This document shows positions 33,819 through 42,939 of a DNA stretch of 64,000 bases, in pieces. Position 1 is the stretch's first letter. Each line of letters opens with the position of its first letter. The position numbers were made by a program, and so were the translations under genes. The notes beneath the pieces are model-generated. The model did not search any database, was not told where the DNA came from, and saw only the letters and a list, made by a program, of their open reading frames with translations. Source of the stretch: CAVREM01 sp963728825 (GTDB lineage Bacteria > Acidobacteriota > Vicinamibacteria > Vicinamibacterales > CAVVIG01); assembly GCA_963728825.1 (NCBI GenBank), contig CAVSLA010000004.1:1-64000 (forward strand). Direction: 5' to 3'.

Positions 33819-34364
33819 ATGCAAAACTTGCGCGATCAGCTTTTAAAAGCCGGCTCGTGCCACTAAAGAACAGAAGCAACAAGTCGAGCAAGACAAGCGT
33901 CGCGAACGCAAACAGCTCAAAAAGGGCGAGGCGGAAGAACTCTGGCCCTGGAGCAACAGCGGCAAGCCCATGCGGCACGACTGGAGGCGCAGCGGGCGAG
34001 CGGATCGCCAGCGGGCGGCAGAACAGCGGCAGCAGGTGGAGGCCAGAGAAAAGCTTTTGCAGTTGCGCCATACCATTGATTACTGGAAACTCGCCGAGGA
34101 GCCTAGAGCGTCACGCCGCTGGTATTTTGTGACGCGGCAAAACGTGGTGAAGTATCTCTATGTGTCCGCACCCACCGCCTTGCAGACTGCGTACTGGGGT
34201 CGTGGCTATTGTGGAGCATCCTGACGAGGTGGAGCCACGCTATGTGCTCGTTGAGCGCGAGGCGGCGGACGTCGTAGCGCGGATCGATCCAGGACTATGT
34301 GCGTTTTTACAATCGTGAGCCTAGTGCCGAAAATGAGGAGACTGAGGAGGATGGAGGATGTTGA
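33819..34364 (+). CDS. DUF2058 (YaiL-like) protein
   Basis: About 180 residues after correcting slips. It begins MQNLRDQLLKAGL, then KKGEAEELALEQQRQAHAAR and EQRQQVEAREKLLQLRHTID, a highly charged coiled-coil region typical of YaiL. The second half reads RRWYFVTRQNVVKYLYVSAP, HPDEVEPRYVLVEREAADVV and finally VRFYNREPSAENEETEED. YaiL is a nucleoprotein/polynucleotide-associated protein of unclear role. Slips are seen near 33,855, 33,945, 34,005, 34,190 and 34,285. Its stop overlaps the efp start. Confidence 0.8.
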
Positions 34365-34919
34365 TCGCAGCAACCCAGTTACGCACTGGGAATGATATTG
34401 CAAGTAGATGGAGCGTTGTTTCGGGTGATGAAAGACCCAGCATATCACTCCTGGGAACTGGCGTGGCATGGTGCAAACAACGCTCCGCAACTTGCAAAGC
34501 GACTCGAAGATGGAAAAGCGTTTTCGCTCCACCGACCGGGTGGACCGGGTCAGCGTGGAGTCGCAGGAGATGGAGTATCTCTACGCCGACGGCGATCATT
34601 TTGTGTTCATGCACCCGGAAACGTATGATCAGGTCAGTCTGGGCAAAGATTTCTGGAAGACAGTCTGCCCTACATTGTGCCTAACATGCGTGTAACGGTG
34701 GAGCTGTTTGACGAGCGCCCCATTGGGGTGAGCTTGCCGACCACCGTGGATCTGCGTGTGACCGAAACCGACCCCGGCATGCGCAATGCCACGGCCACTG
34801 CCTCCATGAAGCCGGCCACCATGGAAACCGGCCTGGTGGTGCAGGTGCCGCAGTTTGTGGCGGAAGGAGACGTGATCCGTATCGATACGTCCGAAGGCAC
34901 CTATATCTCACGGGTGTAG
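34358..34919 (+). CDS. efp: Elongation factor P
   Basis: Relieves ribosome stalling at polyproline. It starts MLIAATQLRTG and continues MILQVDGALFRVMKTQHITP in the corrected frame. The tip loop then reads TPGNWRGMVQTTLRNL, in place of the PGKG or PGRG of the classic lysylated or rhamnosylated types. The C-terminal domains show FERPIGVSLPTTVDLRVTET-like and MKPATMETGLVVQVPQFVAE sequence, with the end VIRIDTSEGTYISRV. Four slips lie near 34,393, 34,433, 34,460 and 34,655. It overlaps DUF2058 by seven bases. Confidence 0.9.
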
Positions 34920-35245
34920 GGCTGGGCCAGGAGTGAGGTGGGCACGGCACGCCGCCGCAGAGCATCGATCACACCAGGCGCTACGAAGCTGCCACAGCAT
35001 CTTGTCCTGGGCCTCCGTGGCTGCGACGCGACAACGATGCTTTCTACCGCGCCGAAAAGAATCGTGCTAAGCTGATGACAGGCGAGGTGGTCCAGATGGC
35101 CCCCAGCGGTAACCGACATGCCGCCTATGGCTGGTCCCTGTCAGAGCGGGTGCAGGAATGGACCGGGGGCAAGCAGACACCCATGACACCACCGCGCACG
35201 CCGGATTTTCCGGTGGCGCTGGTGCTGTAAGTAAAGGAGCACGCG
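34920..35245. other. Intergenic region with a decayed Uma2 gene
   Basis: About 325 bases between efp and the intact Uma2 gene. The first ~150 bases hold nothing that I can recognise. The rest contains the Uma2 remnant described separately and a Shine-Dalgarno (AAAGGAG) for the next gene. Confidence 0.45.
35069..35230 (+). pseudogene. Uma2-family (DUF820) remnant
   Basis: A short frame, KLMTGEVVQMAPSGNRHAAY and then GWSLSERVQEWTGGKQTPMT, matches only the N-terminal DGEIVEMSPTGxxH region of Uma2 proteins before wandering to a stop. No start codon in a sensible context exists upstream. It sits directly before a full-length Uma2 gene, so it looks like the residue of an older copy. Confidence 0.5.
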
Positions 35246-35908
35246 ATGACGACCATGGCCACGGTAACCCTGGAGAGTGAGACCCTGGCAGATGTGCTCG
35301 AGCACCTCGGAGGCATTCACCCCAGCCGCATCCGCTTTCGCCCGGCGCCCGGTACCGCCACGGAAGCGGACGTGCTGGCCATCCACGACCATGAGGGGCG
35401 TTTGTATGAATTGGTAGACGGCATTCTGGTGGAGAAAGCTATGGGTTTGCGCGAATCGTATCTGGCCATCACGTTGAGTGCTCTCCTGTGGAACTTCGTG
35501 ACCCCGCGACATCTCGGTATCGTCACCGGTGAAGCGGGCATGATGCGACTGCTGACCGGGCTCGTACGGATCCCCGATGTGGCGTTTTTCTCCTGGGCGC
35601 GTTTGCCCAATCGCCGCATACCCACCGCGCCGATCCCGGCTGTCGCCCCTGATCTGGCCGTGGAAGTGTTAAGCGCCAGCAATACGCCAGGAGAAATGAC
35701 CCGCAAGCGCCAGGAGTATTTTCGGGCTGGTGTCGAGATCGTCTGGCAGATTGATCCGCAGCGGCGTAGCGTCGAGGTGTTCACCGCCCCTGAGCAGTCC
35801 ACGGTGCTGCACGCCGACCAGACTCTGGACGGGGGGACGGTTTTGCCTGGCTTTACCCTGTCGCTCCAGACCTTCTTCGCGGCACTCGATCTGCAAGGGG
35901 AGGACTGA
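35246..35908 (+). CDS. Uma2 family (DUF820) PD-(D/E)XK nuclease-like protein
   Basis: 220 residues, intact, after a good Shine-Dalgarno. Family features are the acidic stretch LYELVDGILVEKAMG, then RIPDVAFFSWARLP and APDLAVEVLSASNTPGEMTR, followed by KRQEYFRAGVEIVWQIDP. The Asp of RIPDV, the Glu of VEVLS and the Lys of TRKRQEY fit the PD-(D/E)XK catalytic set. Uma2 proteins occur in many copies in filamentous and multicellular-type bacteria. Their role is not settled. Confidence 0.88.
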   Translation: MTTMATVTLESETLADVLEHLGGIHPSRIRFRPAPGTATEADVLAIHDHEGRLYELVDGILVEKAMGLRESYLAITLSALLWNFVTPRHLGIVTGEAGMMRLLTGLVRIPDVAFFSWARLPNRRIPTAPIPAVAPDLAVEVLSASNTPGEMTRKRQEYFRAGVEIVWQIDPQRRSVEVFTAPEQSTVLHADQTLDGGTVLPGFTLSLQTFFAALDLQGED

Positions 35909-35953
35909 GGGTCTCTCCCAAGAAGCTACCAGCAAGCCTGCCTCAAGGCGGTA

Positions 35954-36133
35954 TTACTCCATGACGTCCGCGGTCAGCCGCAGCGCCGCCTCCACCGGAA
36001 AGAGCCAGGTGCCGCGGGCGATGTATTCCATGCCCCAGGTCGTCTGCACTGGTGCCAGTGGCCGTGCAGCCATACGGCGCTGCCAGCGGGTGTGTGGCGT
36101 CTCGTGAGGCTGCGCATCGGTCTCATGTTCCAT
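35954..36133 (-). CDS. Small hypothetical protein, 59 residues
   Basis: The ATG at 36,133 is preceded by AAGGGGACAACC, which favours it over the ATG five codons upstream. The protein, MEHETDAQPHETPHTRWQRR and on to AALRLTADVME, is soluble and basic in its middle. No family was recognised. It follows the MaoC-type gene by 65 bases on the same strand and could belong to the same transcript. Confidence 0.42.
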   Translation of the reverse strand: MEHETDAQPHETPHTRWQRRMAARPLAPVQTTWGMEYIARGTWLFPVEAALRLTADVME

Positions 36134-36198
36134 GGTTGTCCCCTTCATTTGAACGCTTCATAGCGATGGCCGTAGCCTGGTGAGGGCAGCATGACCTG

Positions 36199-37185
36199 TC
36201 ATCCGGTTGTGCTGGGCAACTGGGCCACCGCCGTACCACGGGCGGACAATTCGCCCTCCTGGTTTTCCGCCACCAGCGTACATTCCACGTAGTGCTTGCC
36301 ATTACTGGTGTATTTGTTGGTGACGGTGCCGTGAATAAACAGGGTGTCCCCCTCAGGATTGTGACGCCGGATCTCGCAGGTGAGCTTGTGGAGCACGCCG
36401 TCATCGCCAATCCAGTTCGTCATAGCGTGGCTGAGCCAGGAGCAGCGCTCCGGACCGTAGTCGTAGGCCCCGGGCGCCCCAACTTTCTGGGCGAACTCCG
36501 GCTCCCAATGGACACGCTCCGGGCAATCGGGAATGCCGTACTTATTCGGGATCCCCAGACCGGGATGCCGGGTCATCATCTGGTAGGCCAGCTTGTGAGC
36601 GCGGATATAGAGGCCACCCCAGCCCTGGGCATAGGCGATGAAGCCGGTGACGGTCATCGGCCCTTTCACCAGCGTCGGTAAGGCGGTGCCCACCGCGATA
36701 TCCTCCCAGTAGCGTGGCTCTTTGCCACGCATCGTCTCGTGCTCGTAGAGCGCGTAAATATGGGCGAGTTCTTCCTGGGTGTACACCTTGGGCGGCTTAC
36801 GCTTGACCTCCTGATACTTGGTACCGACTTCGCGTGCCAGGTCGCGATCCGTGCGAAAACACCAGGTATCAGCACTGGCGAGCTGGTCATCCGTCTCGTC
36901 GTAGAAGTCGACGTGATAGATCTGCTGGATGGCGCGGCCGGCGAAGCGCGTGTCATGCTCGATGAGATCTTTGAGATAGGCGCTGGTGGTAATCTGGGCG
37001 TTGCGATGGATGGGCTTGTACCAGGTGAAGTCACAGCCGGCGAACATGGCGTGCACGCCGGGGAGTCCACCCACATAGCCACTCACAATGCGGCTACAGG
37101 CAAAGAGGAACGAGGGCAGGGCGATGATGTCGCCATAGCGCGTGGTCTTGCCGTAGGCAGGATCACACCACAATGGGTTGCGCAG
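36199..37185 (-). CDS. MaoC-type acyl dehydratase (double hot-dog), N-terminus lost at a join
   Basis: About 325 residues. The first hot-dog half begins at RNPLWCDPAYGKTTRYGDII, the usual substrate-loop of the FAS1-type dehydratase domain, and continues ALPSFLFACSRIV. The second half includes PTLVKGPMTVTGFIAYAQGW, WLSHAMTNWIGDDGVLHKL and GTVTNKYTSNGKHYVECTLV. Such proteins hydrate or dehydrate acyl-CoA thioesters. The ~30-40 residues expected before RNPLW are replaced in frame by a LeuD-like sequence from different DNA. Codon use on this side matches piece B. Confidence 0.82.
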   Translation of the reverse strand: MRNPLWCDPAYGKTTRYGDIIALPSFLFACSRIVSGYVGGLPGVHAMFAGCDFTWYKPIHRNAQITTSAYLKDLIEHDTRFAGRAIQQIYHVDFYDETDDQLASADTWCFRTDRDLAREVGTKYQEVKRKPPKVYTQEELAHIYALYEHETMRGKEPRYWEDIAVGTALPTLVKGPMTVTGFIAYAQGWGGLYIRAHKLAYQMMTRHPGLGIPNKYGIPDCPERVHWEPEFAQKVGAPGAYDYGPERCSWLSHAMTNWIGDDGVLHKLTCEIRRHNPEGDTLFIHGTVTNKYTSNGKHYVECTLVAENQEGELSARGTAVAQLPSTTG

Positions 37186-37557
37186 GTCTACGGTCATCGT
37201 CTCTTGCGGATTCGCGTCCAGCCGTGCGGCAATGGCATCGATCGTTTCGCCGGACAGCGCCACCAGCAGAATCCCCTGGCGGACCGCTTCCGAGAAGAAC
37301 CCCGCATCGAAGCCCGGGGCGATGACGACCCGAATACCGAGGTCGAGCAGGGAAGCTCGAGCCGCTCCTTCGCTCAGAAGTCCTACCTCCTCGCTCGCGA
37401 TGACGATCGACGGCGGCGCGGCGAGCGATGCAGGCGGGGTCTGTTCAGACCCGGCGCCTGCGCGCCACAAGACCACGGCGGTACCGGAATGCCTCACGAA
37501 ACGAGGAACCGGCGACGAAGGTCCGTCCGGCGCCGGAACGATCGGCAGGAGTTTCAC
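37186..37557 (-). CDS. LeuD/aconitase swivel-domain-like protein, C-terminus lost at a join
   Basis: About 124 residues with a small-subunit fold: PSIVIASEEVGLLSEGAARA, then LLDLGIRVVIAPGFDAGFFS, AVRQGILLVALSGETIDAIA and a final PQETMTVDL. The blocks correspond to the swivel domain of isopropylmalate or aconitate hydratases, but the residues around SEGAA differ from the complete LeuD upstream. It follows leuD by 39 bases on the same strand, so it is probably a third gene of that operon. The frame continues into an unrelated dehydratase at ~37,186. Confidence 0.68.
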
Positions 37558-37596
37558 ACAGCCCTTAGCCCTGAGCCCTGAATGAGCCCTGAGCCC

Positions 37597-38268
37597 TTAA
37601 GGTTTGTTGACCTGGTAGACCCACGGGCGGCTTTTCCGCTGCTTCCCCTCGAATGCTTCGATCTGCCCGCTGTAGACCTGGAGTTCCTGCAGGTTGCTCA
37701 GGCCCTCCAGAAACTTCCTGCGGACACGTGGTTCGAGCTTGAACGGGATCGGCGCCATGCCGCGGAGCTCGATCGCTTCCTTCTGAATGTCCACGGTCAT
37801 GGTGTTCGCGGGATTGGCGAGCGCCCAGGCCGCGAGCTGGTCGACGAGCGGTCGCGGCAAGGCAATGGCGATCAGGCCCTGCTGCACGCTGTTGTCGTAG
37901 AAGAGCGGTCCGAAACTCTCGCCGATCACGACGCGAATGCCGCCGTCCATCGGTCTGCTGACGGCTGTCCCGCGTGAACTGCCGGTGCCGAAGTTCTTGC
38001 CGACGATCAGGATCGATGCTCGGCGGTAGCCCTCGCGATTGAGGATGAAGTCGGTCCGTTCGCGACCGTCGGAGTGGAAGCGGATCGGCTCGAACGCCGC
38101 CGTCTCTCTCGTCATTCCGGGCGTCGGCGGCTTGCCGAGCGGTGAAATGACGTCGGTGTCGACGTTGTCCAGCATCAGAGGTGCCGCGCTGCCGACGTGG
38201 ATCGGCGCCACCCGCGGCGCCCGCTGGAGGCGCGCTGCACCATCCTGGTCTTGTAAAGCTGTCGTCAT
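37597..38268 (-). CDS. leuD: 3-isopropylmalate dehydratase-type small subunit
   Basis: 223 residues, intact. The ATG overlaps the leuC stop (ATGA). Signatures are LMLDNVDTDVISPLGKP, where family members have NIDTDQIIP, and the loop LIVGKNFGTGSSRGTAVSRP, the GxNFGxGSSREHA equivalent with TAV in place of EHA. RVVIGESFGPLFYDNSVQQG and TMTVDIQKEAIELRG follow. There is no signal peptide although the partner LeuC has one. The altered residues near the active loop leave room for a substrate other than isopropylmalate. Confidence 0.85.
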   Translation of the reverse strand: MTTALQDQDGAARLQRAPRVAPIHVGSAAPLMLDNVDTDVISPLGKPPTPGMTRETAAFEPIRFHSDGRERTDFILNREGYRRASILIVGKNFGTGSSRGTAVSRPMDGGIRVVIGESFGPLFYDNSVQQGLIAIALPRPLVDQLAAWALANPANTMTVDIQKEAIELRGMAPIPFKLEPRVRRKFLEGLSNLQELQVYSGQIEAFEGKQRKSRPWVYQVNKP

Positions 38269-39768
38269 ACCCGCTCTCCAGCCATCAGGCGGCGGACGTC
38301 AACGATTCGCCCGGCAATGGCCGCTGCCGCGGCCATGGGCGTGCTGACCAGGTGCGTGATCGCGTCGACGCCCTGGCGGCCGATGTAGTTGCGATTGGAG
38401 TTCGACGCACTGCGCTTGCCCTTGGCGACGAGATCGCCGTTCGAGCCGTAGCACTTCGAGCAGCCAGGTTCACGCCAGTCGAACCCGGCCTCTTTGAAGA
38501 TGCGGTCGAGCCCTTCGGCCTCGGCCTGACGCTTGATCGGTCGCGAGCCAGGCACGACCCAGGCGAGCACGTTGGGCGCCACTTTGCGTCCCTTGACCAC
38601 CTGTGCGACCAGACGCAGATCGCTGATCCGGCTCTCGGAGCACGATCCGATGAACACCTCGTCGACCGGCGTGCCGGCAATCGGATCGCCCGGCTTGAGC
38701 CGCGTGTACTCGAGCGCGGCGCGATATGCTTCGCGCTTGTTGGCGGGCGCGCGGTCCGGATCGGGGACACGATCGCCGATGCCGATGACGTGCTCGGGGC
38801 TGACCCCCCACGTGACCTGCGGCTCGAGACTCGACATGTCGATGGTCTCGTCGCGATCGAAGACGGCATCGGCGTCGCTGGGAATGGTGCGCCAGTAGGC
38901 GAGGGCCTGATCCCAGGTACTCGGCGCGCGGTCTGAACTCGCGGGTCGCCATGAATTCGAAGGTCTTGTCGTCAGGCGCCACCATGCCGGTCGCCGAGCC
39001 CATTTCGATTGCGAGATTGCAGATCGTCATCCGCTGCTCGACGCTGAGCGCCCGCACCACCGGTCCGGCGTACTCCACGGCGCACCGGTTGCCGGAATCG
39101 GCGCCGAGCCGGCCGATGGTGTGGAGGATGGTGTCTTTGGGTCCGATCCAGGGCCCGAGCGAGCCGGTCATGTTGACGCGCAGCGTGCGGGACCGCTCTC
39201 GCAGGACCGTGCCGGTGACCAGCACGTTCTGCGCGCTTTCTCCGCCCCAGGACAGACAGCCCAGCGCTCCGTGCGTACAGGTGTGGCTGTCGCCCGCCAC
39301 CATCAACATGCCGGGCTGCGTGAGTCCGGTTTCCGGACCGACGACGTGCTGAATGCCGTGGCGCGGGTCGTCCATGCCGAACGACGGAATGCCCAGCTTC
39401 TTCATCTCATCGGCGTGGTCGACGTAGGCGCGCCAGCCGTCGCCGCGGTTGAGCGAACGGTTGGTGTAGCGGTCCGGCGAGGTGGACACGGAATGATCGA
39501 TCACCGTCCACACCAGCTGGGGATTGCGAATGGTGCCGCCCCGTGCGAGGAGATCGTGAATGAGTTCGGGGCCGCCGTCGGCCAGGAGCAGCCGATCGAC
39601 GTGCAGGACCGACGTGATGCCGCCCAGGTGCGACACCTCGTGTTCATCCCAGATCTTGTCGTACATCGTCTTCCCGCCGGCGCGCTGCTGGGCTAGGGAG
39701 TCGAGGGGAAAGATGCCAAAGGCAAGGCCAGCGCCGACGGAGGTCTTGAGAAAGTGTCGTCTCTTCAT
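38265..39768 (-). CDS. leuC: Aconitase-family large subunit (LeuC-like) with Tat signal peptide
   Basis: About 500 residues after one slip near 38,912. It starts MKRRHFLKTSVGAGLAFGIF, a twin-arginine leader, then LDSLAQQRAGGKTMYDKIWD where normal LeuC begins. The ATG is preceded by AAAGGAGATCGG, which supports this start. Catalytic-domain blocks are GLTQPGMLMVAGDSHTCTHG and KTFEFMATREFRP. The cluster cysteines lie in FIGSCSESRISDLR and EPGCSKCYGSNGD, followed by SNRNYIGRQG. A cytoplasmic biosynthetic enzyme should not need export, so a periplasmic hydro-lyase is possible. Confidence 0.87.
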
Positions 39769-39995
39769 CCGATCTCCTTTGACACCGGCCCGGTCGCAAC
39801 GAGACCTGCGCCGAAGAGTGACCGACGACACCATACTCCCGTCGCAGACCGACGACAAGACCCGACTTCAGCTCAAAAGAAGGCCTTGCCAAATCGCCAC
39901 GAAGTGATGAGAATCCGGCCAGGAAAAGCGGCGCTGAACTCATCGGCTCAACCAGGTTGGTGCGATTGTTCGTGTCATGCGGGAGGGAGTCGACC
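39769..39995. other. Divergent promoter region between leuC and the TonB receptor gene
   Basis: About 225 bases. It must contain the promoters of the two divergent units. A GGGAGGGAG Shine-Dalgarno precedes the plus-strand ATG at 39,996 and AAAGGAGAT precedes the minus-strand leuC start. No strong operator-like palindrome was picked out. Confidence 0.4.
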
Positions 39996-42888
39996 ATGAG
40001 CGTTTGCCGGAGAGTGTTCTTCATCGCGTGTTGTCTCCTGGTTCTCTCGAGTCTCACGTCTCCGGCCTACGCGCAGAGCGCGATCGCCGGCGTGGTGAGA
40101 GATACCAGCGGTGGCGTGCTTCCTGGAGTGACGGTCGAAGCGTCGAGCCCCGCGCTGATCGAACGGACGCGATCGGCCGCCACTGACGCCGCCGGGCAAT
40201 TCAAGATCATCGACCTCCGCCCCGGCGTTTACACCGTCACTTTCACGCTCACCGGGTTCAACACCGTCAAACACGAAGGCATCGAGGTCGCCGCCGAGAC
40301 GACGGCACAGGCGAACGGCGAACTGCGTGTCGGCGCCCTCGAAGAAACGATCACGGTCAGTGGTCAGGCGCCGGTCGTCGACGTGCAGAGCTCGTCGGCG
40401 TCAGCGCACCGTGATGTCGCGCGACGTCATGGACGCGATGCCGACCGCGCGCAACATCGGCGCGATCGGCATTCTCATTCCGGGGACCGGTCTTCAGGCG
40501 GGCGGCGGCGGATTCCTCGCCTACGACGTCGGCGGCACCGGCCTGCTGCAGCAGTCGCCGCTGTCGTATCACGGCTCCAACGACTCGGTCATGGCGATCG
40601 ACGGCATGCGGTTGAACAACCTGTGCGGCAGCGGCCAGTTCAGCGCCATGTACTGGAGCGATTCGATGTTCTCGGAGATCAGCTACGCCACCGGCGCCGA
40701 CTCCGCCGAGATGGGGCAGGGCGGTCTTCGCATCAACATGATTCCGAAAGACGGCGGCAACACGTTCAAGGGCACGATGTTCGGCAATTGGGCGAACCGA
40801 TCGATGCAGTCGCGCAACCTCGATCAAGAGCTGTTCGATCGCGGCCTGCAGAGCATCGGCCGGCTCGACCGGATGTGGGACACGACGTTCTCAATCGGCG
40901 GACCGGTGCGGCGCGACAAAGTCTGGTTCTTCGCGACCGCCGGCTGGAAGGATCTCAGCAAGACCGTTCCCGACAGCTTCCACGACGCGAATCTGTTCGA
41001 CTATGTCTTTACTTACGACTACGACCAGCCCGGGCATGACGAGGGGTATCAGAAGACGGCGAATGCCCGCCTCACCTGGCAGGCGACGGCCAGAGACAAG
41101 ATCAGCGCGTCGTACGACATCCACGACAAGTTCCGCGGCCACAAAGGGATCATCTCGACCATCGCACCCGATTCGGCGGTGGAGTACGTCCTGCCGCTGC
41201 TCTACAGCTTCCAGACCAAGTGGACCTCGACGCTGACCAGCCGCATGCTGTTCGAAGCCGGATTCACCCATTACTACGAGGACAGCGACGAGCGGTACAA
41301 GGACTGGGTGAATGACAACACCTATTCGATTACCAGTCAGAACACCGGCATGCAGTACGGCGCCTATCCGGCCGGTTCGCAGTATCAGTTCAACGAGCTG
41401 CAGACCTACCGCGTGGCGGCCTCCTATGTGACCGGGTCGCATGCGCTGCAGACCGGCATGACCTTCGGCCGCGGCCTGCGCATCACGCGCCTCTTCTACA
41501 GCGGCGATTTCACGGCGGTCTTCCGCGACGAACGACCGTTGAACGCCACGCTCCGGATCCCGACTGACCAGCATGAGCGGATCGCCGGCGACCTCGGCAT
41601 CTGGGTGCAGGACAAGTGGACGATCCGCCGCGCGACCTTGAACCTGGCGCTGCGCTACGACGGCTTCAGGGGCTCGGTCGACGCGCAGGATCTGCCGGCC
41701 GGACGCTGGAATCCGACGGCGCACTTCGACGAAGTGAAGAACGTGCCCAACTGGAAGGACCTGTCACCGCGGCTCGGCGTGGCCTACGACCTGTTCGGCA
41801 ACGGCAGGACGGCCATCAAGGTGAACTTGAGCCGCTACGTGGCCGCCCAGACGGTCGCGTTCGCCGCCAGCGTCAACCCGATGACGACCATCGGCCTCTC
41901 CGATCAGCGCACGTGGACCGACGACGGCGACTTCATCCTTGAAACCGAGGAGCTCGGGCCGACGCAGAACCAGAACTTCGGCAAGATCATCCCGTCGACG
42001 ACGAGGACCGACGACGCGGTCCGCGAAGGCTGGTTCAGCCGCGGCTACACCTGGGAGTTCGGCGCGGCGGTGCAGCACCAGGTGGTGCCTCGCATTGCGG
42101 CCAACGTCGCGTACAGCCGCCGGTCGGTCGGCAACCAGCTGCGAACCGACAATCTCCCGGTTGCGCCGTCCGACTACGACCATTTCTCGCTCAAGGTGCC
42201 GGACGATTCGCGGCTGCCGGACGGCGGCGGCTATGTGATTTCGGGGCTCTACGACATCACGCCGACCAAGCGCAGCCTCCAGGACAACTACCGGACGTTT
42301 TCGAAGGACAACGGCGGCGCGCCGAAGGACGTTTACGATGCGATCGATCTGACGATCAGCGCTCGCTTGTCGGGGACGGCGACGCTGCAGGGCGGCGCCG
42401 ACATCGCGCGCCGATCGACCGAAGACTGCGTGGCAGTGGACAGTCCGCAGCTGCTGTACTGCAAGAGCGCCCTGCCGTTCCTCACGCAGTGGAAGCTGCT
42501 CGGGTCGCTTCAATTGCCGGCCCAACTGCGCCTGAGCGGCACGTTCCAGCGGGTGCCAGGCCCCGTGATCGCGGCCAACTACTCGTTCCGCGTGAACGAG
42601 GCGATCGGCCTCGGGCGCGCGTTCGCGGCCGGTCCGACAGCGACGCGCACCGTTCAGATCATCGAGCCCGGACAGCTGTACGAAGATCCGTTCAATCAAC
42701 TCGATCTCCGGCTTACGCGCCGGCTGCAACTCGGCCGGGGGCGCCTCGACCTGATGGCCGATCTGTACAACGTCTTCAACAGCAACGGGGTCATTCGTCT
42801 CAACAATACGTGGGGCGACAACTGGCTGCGGCCGACGCAGATTCTCGAAGGGCGGCTGTTCAAGATCGGCGCGCAGTGGGACTTCTGA
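39996..42888 (+). CDS. TonB-dependent receptor-like outer-membrane protein with CarboxypepD regulatory domain
   Basis: About 963 residues. The signal peptide is MSVCRRVFFIACCLLVLSS to AYAQ. A CarboxypepD_reg-like domain follows (SAIAGVVRDTSGGVLPGVTV, GVYTVTFTLTGF). Next come a plug-like region and a long beta-barrel with the aromatic C-terminal signal GRLFKIGAQWDF. This Oar/CarboxypepD architecture is characteristic of Acidobacteriota. It probably imports or binds large organic substrates. One slip near 40,405 separates the N-domain (VVDVQSSSA) from QRTVMSRDVMDAMPTA. The IS element begins exactly at its stop codon. Confidence 0.9.
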
Positions 42889-42939
42889 TATGGAAAGACC
42901 GGTGTCAACGAGCAAGTAAGTAGGGCATCGTTCGATAGC

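Noticed and set aside
33596..34132. 178-residue plus-strand frame starting at 33,596
   Set aside because: It runs through the hairpin after acsA and then through the DUF2058 gene in a wrong frame, and its residues show no family pattern.
36199..37557. LeuD-MaoC bifunctional enzyme
   Set aside because: The two halves belong to DNA of different style, and the MaoC half lacks its normal first residues exactly where the LeuD-like half begins. A join is far more likely.
41764..42915. Long minus-strand frame opposite the TonB receptor
   Set aside because: Arg/Val-rich shadow translation with no recognisable domain; the plus-strand barrel protein explains the region.
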